DNA of 9,716 bases. Source: Pedosphaera sp. Lineage in GTDB: Bacteria; Verrucomicrobiota; Verrucomicrobiia; Limisphaerales; Pedosphaeraceae. Below, piece by piece: positions 1 to 6,247 of the stretch (its first letter is position 1; the number at the start of each line of letters is the position of its first letter). The notes beneath the pieces were generated by a model. The model had not been told where the DNA came from. It saw nothing but the letters and a program-made list of their open reading frames with translations, and ran no database searches. Both the position numbers and the translations under genes were made by a program. The DNA is taken from assembly GCA_028293465.1 (NCBI GenBank), contig JAQGOT010000754.1, forward strand, positions 1 to 9,716. The letters run 5' to 3'.

Positions 1-98
1 CTGATGCGCCGACTCTTTGGGGTGGGCACGCCCAAACAGTGCGCAGCGATGGGCCGGGGCGCCTTGGGCGCGTTTTGGTACCGTTTGGTCATCGGATT

Positions 99-117
99 AT
101 TGGCCTTGATGGCCAAT
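99..117. repeat. small perfect inverted repeat (7-bp arms, 5-nt loop)
   Basis: ATTGGCC at 99-105 pairs exactly with GGCCAAT at 111-117 around the loop TTGAT. It is followed directly by the 8-base palindrome CTCATGAG at 118-125. No T-run follows on either strand, so it is not a typical intrinsic terminator. It could be an operator or a chance hairpin within coding sequence. Confidence 0.3.
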
Positions 118-279
118 CTCATGAGAACCAAAGAGCCAGAGGAAGAAAATTATCCCACTTGCCTGCTTTGCTCACTGAAGCTCGCCGCGTGAGGGGTGAA
201 TGGCAAAACGCGATAGTTCAACAGGCTGCTAGGTAAAAGCCCCATTTGTATTTCCGTGGTGTCGGGTGATGTTTTTTTC

Positions 280-284
280 AGGAG
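280..284 (+). promoter_or_regulatory. ribosome binding site of the DUF5335-like gene
   Basis: AGGAG lies six bases before the ATG at 291, preceded by a T-rich run (272-278). This near-consensus Shine-Dalgarno fixes the start at 291 over the in-frame alternatives. Confidence 0.75.
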
Positions 285-290
285 ACTACC

Positions 291-950
291 ATGAAAAGAA
301 CCAGTCAAAGTCGGGCAAAAAGAGGTGCCCAATCTCAACGAGCCAGGCGCGATACAGGAGTGCCGGGGGGCGGACGTGGACGAAAGGATGTTGTTCGAGG
401 ATCGAGGGTTTATCCCATCTCCGGTCCTTGGCCGAAGGGCGAGGCGGAGATCCGCACCGAAGCGGCGTGGGGCCAAGGCGCGCGCGGGGCCGCCGGTTAT
501 GAAGACAGCGGTCGCTCGGAACTGAGCCCGCTTCCCAAACCGGGACGCGGAGCGCGCGCGGGCGCGCGAGCCGGAGCAGGGCAACGCCGAACTGCTACGG
601 GGCGCAGCACCGCCGGACAGGAGATTCCGCGAAGCCGATGGGTCAGATTTTTCGACGCTTTCAGCAAGGATCATGACGGCTGGCCCACCAGCGTTGAGGT
701 CACCCCCAAAGGCAAAGGCAAGCAGGTGGAAGCGCGCAAGCTTCCCTTACAGGGCGTCACCGTGGATTTGAAACCACAGGACAAGGACACGACCTCGATC
801 ATATTGGACATGCAACCCAACGTGCACTTGACGCACACCGTTCCTGAGACCATCCAGGTCATTTTCCGGGAGGATCAGCAGGAGTTGGAAATTGCCTCGT
901 CCAGCGGAGACAAAGCGGTCATCCATTTCCAGCGCCCCGGTCGGAGATGA
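291..950 (+). CDS. DUF5335-like protein with a conserved Trp/Gly-rich N-terminal motif
   Basis: 219 residues in three visible parts. Residues 1-35 are basic and Arg/Gly rich. Residues 39-77 contain YPISGPWP, then AAWGQGARGAAGYEDSGRSEL, a motif I remember from uncharacterised bacterial proteins. Residues 78-115 are a low-complexity Gly/Ala/Arg/Pro linker encoded by very GC-rich DNA. Residues 116-219 resemble the DUF5335 domain: W-x-x-FFD-x-FS-K-x-H-x-GW, then V-E-V, LPLQGVTVDL, H-x-V-P-E-T-I-x-V and LEIASSSGDKAVIHF. The function of DUF5335 is unknown to me. There is no signal peptide or membrane segment, and the protein is probably cytosolic and mostly beta-rich at its C-terminus. The start is supported by a strong Shine-Dalgarno. 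The hydrolase gene follows 70 bases downstream on the same strand, so the two may be co-transcribed. The gene is convincing, the domain name is from memory, and the role is unknown. Confidence 0.75.
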   Translation: MKRTSQSRAKRGAQSQRARRDTGVPGGGRGRKDVVRGSRVYPISGPWPKGEAEIRTEAAWGQGARGAAGYEDSGRSELSPLPKPGRGARAGARAGAGQRRTATGRSTAGQEIPRSRWVRFFDAFSKDHDGWPTSVEVTPKGKGKQVEARKLPLQGVTVDLKPQDKDTTSIILDMQPNVHLTHTVPETIQVIFREDQQELEIASSSGDKAVIHFQRPGRR

Positions 951-1020
951 AGAAGGATCGAAACGAGCGCAGCCTGGGCTGAATTTCATGGAGGCATCCT
1001 TTTCCAAATAACGCAGAAAA

Positions 1021-1719
1021 ATGCCCCCCACCGAAACTCAGCCACCCCACGACCTCCATTGGGAGGGCATTCGCAGGGAATCAACCAACAAGGACGAGCA
1101 GCGAATCCTGTTCCAGACGGATCGGGGCGAAATCGTCGCTCGGTTTCATCCCGTCCCCCGGGGTGAAGCGATTGCCGGAGCCGCGGTCTGGGTCGGCGGC
1201 GCGGGCGGCGGACTCGATGGCCCGGCCCGCGGTCTTTATCCGGAAGCGTGCCGGAGGCTGCAACACCAGGGCGTGGCTGGACTGCGTTTGGATTACCGAT
1301 TCCCCGGTAATTTGAAGGAATGTGTGCTGGATACGCTTCTCGGCGTGGAGTTTTTGTCCCGTGAAGGCATCAATGAAGTGGCCTTGGTCGGTCACAGCTT
1401 CGGCGGCGCGGTGGTCATCAGTGCGGGCGCACTTTCAGACCATGTGGAAGCCGTGGTCCCCATGTCCACCCAAACTTATGGCGCGGAGGCGGCACCGCAA
1501 ATCGCACCCCGTCCGCTGCTCCTCATCCACGGAACGAAAGACGAAGTCCTGCCTGACTCGTGTTCACGGCGCGTTTTCGAGGAGGCGCGTGAGCCCAAGA
1601 AATTAATGCTCTACCGCGGTGCCCGTCACGGCCTGGATGAAGTCCGCGAAGAAGTTCTGGACCTCTTGGTGACCTGGATTCCCAAACATCTGAAACAGTT
1701 CCCTGGCAACCTCGTCTAG
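1021..1719 (+). CDS. alpha/beta hydrolase, dienelactone-hydrolase-like
   Basis: 232 residues. The nucleophile elbow is GHSFGG with Ser126. The acid is probably Asp174 in HGTKDEVLP and the base His203 in GARHGLDE, so the Ser-Asp-His triad is complete and correctly spaced. The oxyanion region is probably the glycine-rich WVGGAGGGLDGPA (57-69). The LDYRF segment at 90-94 fits a strand before the nucleophile. There is no lid insertion, signal peptide or membrane helix, so this is a small cytosolic esterase or hydrolase; the substrate cannot be told from the sequence. The ATG at 1021 is the first possible start, because an in-frame TAA lies at 1009-1011. The Shine-Dalgarno is weak (only GCAGAAAA precedes it), which suggests coupling to the gene upstream or a leader-type start. 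Its stop overlaps the stop of the opposing kinase gene. Confidence 0.85.
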   Translation: MPPTETQPPHDLHWEGIRRESTNKDEQRILFQTDRGEIVARFHPVPRGEAIAGAAVWVGGAGGGLDGPARGLYPEACRRLQHQGVAGLRLDYRFPGNLKECVLDTLLGVEFLSREGINEVALVGHSFGGAVVISAGALSDHVEAVVPMSTQTYGAEAAPQIAPRPLLLIHGTKDEVLPDSCSRRVFEEAREPKKLMLYRGARHGLDEVREEVLDLLVTWIPKHLKQFPGNLV

Positions 1720-3224
1720 TTCGAGTTGCCCCTGCGCCGGACAACTAATTCGGAACAGCGGCGACACGCCTCTTCCCAAGCCCCGCTCGTCTGCGAGTCC
1801 GGAACGAATTCGCGCAGGTCGGACGATGCGCGCACAATGGCACGCAAATCTGCCAATTCATTGATCTCTCCCGCTGCCCTGGCCTGCACCAGCACATTCC
1901 CAAGGACGGTGGCCTCGATCGGCCCGGCCAGAACCGGGCGGTTGCAGGCGTCGGCGGTGAATTGATTTAACAGGTTGTTTTGCGAGCCGCCGCCGACCAC
2001 ATGAATCACTTCGATTTTTTGGCCGGTGAGTTCTTCCAGCGAGCCGATTACTGCTTGATACTTCAGCGCCAGACTTTCCAACGCGCAACGAACCAGCGCG
2101 CCTTCAGTTTCCGGCACCGGTTGTCCGGTTTCGCGGCAGTAATTCTGAATGGCTGCCGGCATGTCCGGCGGATTCAAGAACCGCTCGTCATTCGGATTCA
2201 CTAAAGAACGCAGTGCAGGTGCTTCCGCAGCCACCAGCACCAACTCGGCATAGTCCCAACTGTGACCACGGGTTTCAAAGGCCCGCTTACACTGCTGCAC
2301 CAGCCAGAGCCCCATGATGTTCTTCAGCAGGCGAAAAGTGGAATCAACGCCGCCCTCGTTGGTCATGTTCAATTCGAGGGCGCGCGGAGACAGCAACGCT
2401 TCCTTGACTTCCACCCCCAGCAATGACCAGGTGCCGGAGCTGAGATACGCCCAGTTCGCCTTGCCAGTGCAGACTGTCGGCACGGCAGCCACTGCGGAGC
2501 CGGTATCATGCTCGGCGGGTGCAATGACCTGGACCGTCCCCAACCCGGTCCGATCCGCCAACGATTGACGTAAAGAACCGATCCGGGTTCCGGGCGTGAC
2601 GATCTCCGGAAAAATCCTGGCGGGCAAATCGAACCTGCCCAGCAGTTCAAAAGCCCAATCGCGTTTCGCGGGGTTGAAACATTGGGTGGTGGCGGCGATG
2701 CTGAGCTCGCTCACCCGGGCGCCGGACAAGCACCAGTTCAGATAATCGGGAATGGTGAGTAAAGTCTCCGCCGCCAACAGTTCCGGGCTGTTCTGCTGCA
2801 GGGCCAACAATTGGTACAGCGTATTGATTTCCATGAACTGGACACCGGTGGCGGCAAAAATTTTCGAGCGCGGAACCCGCCGGCAAGCCTGCTCCACCAT
2901 GCCACGCGTGCGGGGATCGCGATAGTTGTAGGGCTGACCAAGCAATTCACCGCTTTTGGAAAGCAGGGCGAAATCAACGCCCCAGGCATCCACCCCCACC
3001 GACACGACAGCGTTGCCGAACCGGCGGCCGGCCTGGGCCAGCCCGGTCTGAATTTCGTTCCAAAGGCGCAGGATGTCCCAGCGCAAAGTGTCCGCGATTG
3101 CCACCGGGCCGTTCGGAAAGCGGTGCAGTTCCTCCAGGCGCATGCGCCGCCCATCCCAGCAACCCGCGATCACGCGACCGCTCTCAGCCCCCAGATCCAC
3201 TCCCAGATAAACTAGTTCCGTCAT
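1716..3224 (-). CDS. rhaB: rhamnulokinase (FGGY carbohydrate kinase)
   Basis: 502 residues, slightly longer than E. coli RhaB. It phosphorylates L-rhamnulose to L-rhamnulose-1-phosphate with ATP in the cytosol. The N-terminal FGGY domain starts with GVDLGAESGR (8-17) and has GVDAWGVDFALL (77-88) and YNYRDPRT (99-106). The probable catalytic base is Asp240 in PAEHDTGSAV. The nucleotide-binding part shows LSSGTWSLLG (261-270) and HVVGGGSQNNLLNQ (408-421), then A-x-x-x-RPVLAGPIEATVLGN. The DLGAESGR and SSGTWSLLG forms favour rhamnulokinase over xylulokinase or glycerol kinase; a related deoxy-sugar kinase such as fuculokinase is the main alternative. The ATG follows the lutC stop by 14 bases and has no clear Shine-Dalgarno, so translation is probably coupled to lutC. 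It is the last gene of the operon, and no terminator lies between its stop and the converging hydrolase gene. Confidence 0.9.
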   Translation of the reverse strand: MTELVYLGVDLGAESGRVIAGCWDGRRMRLEELHRFPNGPVAIADTLRWDILRLWNEIQTGLAQAGRRFGNAVVSVGVDAWGVDFALLSKSGELLGQPYNYRDPRTRGMVEQACRRVPRSKIFAATGVQFMEINTLYQLLALQQNSPELLAAETLLTIPDYLNWCLSGARVSELSIAATTQCFNPAKRDWAFELLGRFDLPARIFPEIVTPGTRIGSLRQSLADRTGLGTVQVIAPAEHDTGSAVAAVPTVCTGKANWAYLSSGTWSLLGVEVKEALLSPRALELNMTNEGGVDSTFRLLKNIMGLWLVQQCKRAFETRGHSWDYAELVLVAAEAPALRSLVNPNDERFLNPPDMPAAIQNYCRETGQPVPETEGALVRCALESLALKYQAVIGSLEELTGQKIEVIHVVGGGSQNNLLNQFTADACNRPVLAGPIEATVLGNVLVQARAAGEINELADLRAIVRASSDLREFVPDSQTSGAWEEACRRCSELVVRRRGNSN

Positions 3225-3238
3225 AATCTATTTGCCGG

Positions 3239-3931
3239 TCATAGACAGAGGATGGTCAGCTTCTTTGGCCCATGCGCCCCCAGCACGAGAATTCGCTCGA
3301 TATCGCCGGTACGACTGGGGCCGGTGATCAAGGAGGCGAAGCTGGGGTAGTTGGGGGAATATTTGGTTTTCACCAACTCGAATGCCGCGGGCAGATCGGG
3401 GAGCAACTGCTCCCGACGCGCCAGCACGACATGATGCGGCGGCAACACGGACAGGGCGCGCCCGCCCGCGCTGCGGCTGGTTACCAGCACGCTCCCGGTC
3501 TGGGCAATCAACGCATCGCATTCCGTCAGGCCGGCATCGCACTTCTCCAGTTCATGCACATCATAGGAGCCATCGGTGCGACACACGGGCAGCGCCAGCG
3601 TTTCACACGCGGGCTGGGTCAAACTTCCGCTATGACTGCCGATGCGCTGCCAGCCTTCGATGTCGCGTAATTCAACCAGAAGCTTGGCGAGCTCTTCACG
3701 CGTGTTGAGCAGATAAAAATCCGTCTTGAGTTCGGCGGAGTTGGCGCGAAAAAGGGCGATGCGTTCCTCAAAGCTGTCGCCGACAACGGGCAGCCATTGG
3801 CGGGCGCTGCCCGGCCCGGGAGAAACTGCGGGTTCGTGGTGTCCGGGGCCGCCGCCGTGCGCTCCGGGCTTCCCCGCAGTGAGGGTCAACGCCTCGCGGA
3901 TGCGGGCGAGAATGGCTTCTCGCTCGTTCAT
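3239..3931 (-). CDS. lutC: lactate utilization protein C (LUD domain)
   Basis: 230 residues, the usual length for LutC/YkgG. It is the small LUD-domain subunit of the LutABC L-lactate-oxidising complex. The core is visible as CDALIAQTGSVLVTS (138-152), ALSVLPPHHVVL (159-170), ITGPSRTGDIE (202-212) and LVLGAHGPKKL (215-225). The N-terminus MNEREAILARIREAL is typical of the family. Residues 20-46 form a Gly/Pro/His-rich loop. The open frame extends to a TTG at 3949 and a GTG at 3946, but the ATG at 3931 is better: GGAGG lies eight bases before it, and it makes an ATGA overlap with the lutB stop. LutC lacks cysteine cluster motifs and probably works only with LutA and LutB. Its exact biochemical role in the complex is not settled. 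Confidence 0.9.
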   Translation of the reverse strand: MNEREAILARIREALTLTAGKPGAHGGGPGHHEPAVSPGPGSARQWLPVVGDSFEERIALFRANSAELKTDFYLLNTREELAKLLVELRDIEGWQRIGSHSGSLTQPACETLALPVCRTDGSYDVHELEKCDAGLTECDALIAQTGSVLVTSRSAGGRALSVLPPHHVVLARREQLLPDLPAAFELVKTKYSPNYPSFASLITGPSRTGDIERILVLGAHGPKKLTILCL

Positions 3932-5322
3932 GCGCGTGTCCTCCACCAATCCTTGAAGCTTTGGTCCGGGACGGTCGGCAGGTCACGCGTCTGTGTCCAA
4001 GCATACGCGGGATCGAGCCGGGAGCCTTTGACCAGCTTATGCAGAGGCTGAAAGAGACGCGCCATTTTTTTGACAATAGCGTAAAGTCTTGGCCGGTTCA
4101 TAACCACTGCGGCGAGTTTGAACGTCAACTTCTCAGTCCGGGAAGGCTTTTGTCGCGCGCTGTTGCGACGGTTCTGCAACAGATGATGATGCAAATCGAT
4201 TTTTACCGGACAGGTTTCGGTGCAGGCACCGCACAGGGAGGAGGCATAGGAAAGATGCTTCCAGTCTTGCAGACCGCGCAGGTGCGGCGTGATGACGGAC
4301 CCGATCGGACCGGAATAGGTGGTGGCGTAAGTGTGCCCACCGATATTGCGATAAATGGGGCAGACATTCAGGCAGGCACCGCAACGGATGCAGTGCAGCG
4401 CGTCGCGTTGCTCGGGATCGGCGAGCAACTGGGTGCGGCGATTGTCGAGCAGCACCACATGATATTGTTCCGGGCCGTCCGACTCGCCGGGCTGGCGCGG
4501 ACCGCCATACAATGAGTTATAACAGGTCAGCGCCTGACCCGCGCCGGCGGTGGCGAGCATTGGCAGGAACAACGCGAGGTCTTCCAGCCGCGGAAGTATT
4601 TTTTCAATGCCGAGCAACGTGATCATCACCTTGGGCAAGGCCGCCGTCAGCCGGGCGTTGCCTTCATTTTCGGTGATGGAAATCATGCCGGTCTCGGCGA
4701 TCGCAAAATTTGCCCCGGTGATACCGACATCGGCGGTGATATATTTTTGCCGGAGCGCGCGGCGGGCAATCATCGTCAGTTCTTCGGGACTTTCGGTCGG
4801 CGCGCTGCCCAATTCGCGGGCAAACAATTCGCTGATCTCGCCGCGGGTCAGATGCATCGCCGGAAACACGATATGATACGGGGCTTCCTTGCGAAGCTGG
4901 ACGATGTATTCACCCAGGTCCGATTCCACCACTTCGAAACCGGCATGTTCCAGCGCGTCGTTCAGATGAATTTCCTCGGCCGTCATGGCCTTGGACTTGA
5001 TGATGGAACGCGCCTTGGAATCGCGCACGATGCCAAGGATGATATCACGCGCGGTTTCTGCAGTGCTCGCCCAGTGCACGACCGTCCCCCGCGCTTCGAG
5101 GCGCCGGGCAAAATCCGTCAGGTGCTGGTCAAGGTGGTTGATCGCCTCCCATTTGGTTTCCGCAGCCGCCTGCCGGGCGGCCGGCCAGTTCTGAAAGGCG
5201 GCCTTTTTCTCGTCCCGCTTGACCTCGTATTTACCAAGTGCGGTCTGGATGAGCTGACGATGGCGCAGTTCCTGGGTGACGTGCCGGGACTGGGTTATGA
5301 ATTCTCGGACGAAGCTTTTCAT
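3928..5322 (-). CDS. lutB: lactate utilization iron-sulfur protein B
   Basis: 464 residues, close to the family norm of about 470. It carries the electron-transferring iron-sulfur clusters of the LutABC L-lactate dehydrogenase complex. The LUD domain covers roughly residues 60-300, with ADVGITGANFAIAETGMISI (197-216) and ENEGNARLTAALP (218-230). A ferredoxin-like domain follows: C311-x2-C314-x2-C317-x3-C321-P, then C364-x2-C367-x3-C371-P, consistent with two 4Fe-4S clusters. NIGGHTYATTYSGPIG (326-341) lies between them. The C-terminal tail has the family's short hydrophobic and basic segment and ends in FKDWWRTRA. There is no signal peptide. The start ATG overlaps the lutA stop as ATGA and lacks its own Shine-Dalgarno, which indicates translational coupling. 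The stop overlaps lutC in the same way. Confidence 0.93.
   Translation of the reverse strand: MKSFVREFITQSRHVTQELRHRQLIQTALGKYEVKRDEKKAAFQNWPAARQAAAETKWEAINHLDQHLTDFARRLEARGTVVHWASTAETARDIILGIVRDSKARSIIKSKAMTAEEIHLNDALEHAGFEVVESDLGEYIVQLRKEAPYHIVFPAMHLTRGEISELFARELGSAPTESPEELTMIARRALRQKYITADVGITGANFAIAETGMISITENEGNARLTAALPKVMITLLGIEKILPRLEDLALFLPMLATAGAGQALTCYNSLYGGPRQPGESDGPEQYHVVLLDNRRTQLLADPEQRDALHCIRCGACLNVCPIYRNIGGHTYATTYSGPIGSVITPHLRGLQDWKHLSYASSLCGACTETCPVKIDLHHHLLQNRRNSARQKPSRTEKLTFKLAAVVMNRPRLYAIVKKMARLFQPLHKLVKGSRLDPAYAWTQTRDLPTVPDQSFKDWWRTRA
3940..3944 (-). promoter_or_regulatory. ribosome binding site of lutC, inside lutB
   Basis: On the minus strand GGAGG lies eight bases before the ATG at 3931 and within the last codons of lutB. 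It decides the lutC start, because the upstream TTG and GTG codons overlap or precede this site. Confidence 0.75.
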
Positions 5323-6056
5323 GATTGCGCCAGAATCTCAGCGAGATGGATCGTCTTCACCGGGTTCTTCTGCCGGTCGAGCAAACCCTGGACCTGCATC
5401 AGGCAGCTTGAATCGTTGGAAACAATATACTCCGCGCCCGTGGCGAAGGCCGAAGCGCATTTCACCTCGCCCATGGCGGTGGAAATCATGGGGAATTTCG
5501 CCGCAAAGGTGCCGCCGAACCCGCAGCACGTTTCGGCATCCTTCATTTCAATCAATTCCAACTCGCGCACTTTCGCCAAGAGGGCGCGCGCAGGCTTCTT
5601 GTTGCCCAACTCGCGCAACCCGTGGCAGCCGTCGTGAAAGGTGACCTTCGCCGGAAAACGCGCGCCCAGGTCGGTAACCCCCAGGCGATTTGCCAAGAAA
5701 TCGGAAAACTCATAACACTTTGACGCCAGATTTTTTGCGTTCTGCGCCTGCGGTGTTTGAGCGAACAGATCGGGGTAAAAAACCTTCAACATTGCGCCGC
5801 ATGAACCCGAGGCAATCACCACCGCCTCGGCATCCTTTAGCCGGTCCAAAACCTTCGTCGCAACGGTCCGGGATTCATCCCAGTAACCGGAATTAAAAGC
5901 TGGCTGGCCACAGCAAACCAGTTCTTCCGGGTAGTTAATCTTATGCCCAAGCCGCTCCAAGATGTGCACCATGCTGATGCCGACCTTGGGATACATCATA
6001 TCCACGAAGCAAGGGATGAACAAAGTAATGGTCATGTAATAACTCGCGGCGCTCAT
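5319..6056 (-). CDS. lutA: lactate utilization protein A, cysteine-rich CCG-domain subunit
   Basis: 245 residues, similar to LutA/YkgE. It is the heterodisulfide-reductase-like subunit of the L-lactate oxidation complex. Two copies of the CCG domain are visible. The first has C16, C48-C49-G in LVCCGQPAFNSGY, and C86 in SGSCGAML. The second has C144 in DGCHGLRELG, C177-C178-G in CCGFGGTFA, and C218 in SNDSSCLMQ. Such cysteines normally hold an iron-sulfur cluster. Start choice: family members usually begin near MTITLFIPCF (ATG at 6035), but GAGGGG lies eight bases before the ATG at 6056 and no comparable site precedes 6035. I therefore chose 6056, giving a seven-residue extension; a TTG just upstream (6059) is less likely. 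It is the first gene of the lutABC-rhaB operon. Confidence 0.92.
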   Translation of the reverse strand: MSAASYYMTITLFIPCFVDMMYPKVGISMVHILERLGHKINYPEELVCCGQPAFNSGYWDESRTVATKVLDRLKDAEAVVIASGSCGAMLKVFYPDLFAQTPQAQNAKNLASKCYEFSDFLANRLGVTDLGARFPAKVTFHDGCHGLRELGNKKPARALLAKVRELELIEMKDAETCCGFGGTFAAKFPMISTAMGEVKCASAFATGAEYIVSNDSSCLMQVQGLLDRQKNPVKTIHLAEILAQS

Positions 6057-6064
6057 CAAAGCAG

Positions 6065-6070
6065 CCCCTC
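6065..6070 (-). promoter_or_regulatory. ribosome binding site of lutA
   Basis: On the minus strand GAGGGG lies eight bases before the ATG at 6056. It is the only good Shine-Dalgarno near the lutA start and supports the longer form of the protein. Confidence 0.6.
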
Positions 6071-6247
6071 AGAGATTGCATCAGCCTACCAAGCCTCAAA
6101 TGCCCTCGGCAAGATTTACCGGTCAGGCACACCCGCTGGCGCATCACGCGAAACCGTAGCGGGACTAATCCTAACCTTTTAGTGAAGTTTTGAGGTGACG
6201 AATTCCCCTATTCACAAGCACCATTTTCATTTAGGTTCCGTGCGAAT
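6071..6247. promoter_or_regulatory. divergent intergenic region, lut-rha operon and radical SAM gene
   Basis: About 190 non-coding bases separate the two divergent starts (6056 and 6248), so both promoters should lie here. I found no hexamer pair close enough to TTGACA/TATAAT to call with confidence on either strand. The segment from 6165 to 6240 is clearly more AT-rich than the flanking genes. The inverted repeat at 6132-6163 is a candidate control element. Nothing resembling a tRNA, known riboswitch or small open frame with a good start was seen. Confidence 0.5.
6132..6163. repeat. inverted repeat upstream of lutA
   Basis: CCCGCT (6132-6137) and AGCGGG (6158-6163) are exact inverse complements with a 20-base spacer. 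It lies 76-107 bases before the lutA start, in the divergent spacer. It could be a regulator binding site or a leader hairpin; six-base arms are also possible by chance. Confidence 0.3.

Larger units (their letters stand above)
1..290. other. left-edge stretch without a convincing gene
   Basis: Frame 1 of the plus strand is open from the window edge to a TGA at 190-192. It could be the tail of a longer protein: it encodes a hydrophobic segment (FWYRLVIGLLALMANLM) followed by a charged tail with EPEEE and CLLC. I recognise no family, and no start codon inside the window has a good ribosome binding site. A second plus frame is open to 236 and is equally anonymous. From 193 to 279 I see only spacer, and no clear promoter or terminator. 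The stretch may hold the 3' end of a membrane protein gene, or it may be non-coding leader DNA for the gene starting at 291. Confidence 0.3.

Noticed and set aside
280..292. The 13-base string AGGAGACTACCAT recurs at 9220-9232
   Set aside because: One chance match of this length is expected at about this frequency in a window this long. One copy is a ribosome binding site and the other lies inside a gene on the opposite strand.
150..674. 174-codon open frame on the minus strand opposite the DUF5335-like gene
   Set aside because: It is Ser/Arg/Pro-rich low complexity, has no family signature, and mirrors the GC-rich linker. The plus-strand gene has a strong Shine-Dalgarno and conserved motifs.
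3961..4515. 184-codon plus-strand open frame opposite lutB
   Set aside because: Shadow of lutB: the minus strand here encodes the conserved cysteine clusters.
4747..5637. 296-codon plus-strand open frame opposite lutA and lutB
   Set aside because: It is an antisense shadow of two clear iron-sulfur protein genes in GC-rich DNA. Its translation shows no recognisable domain.
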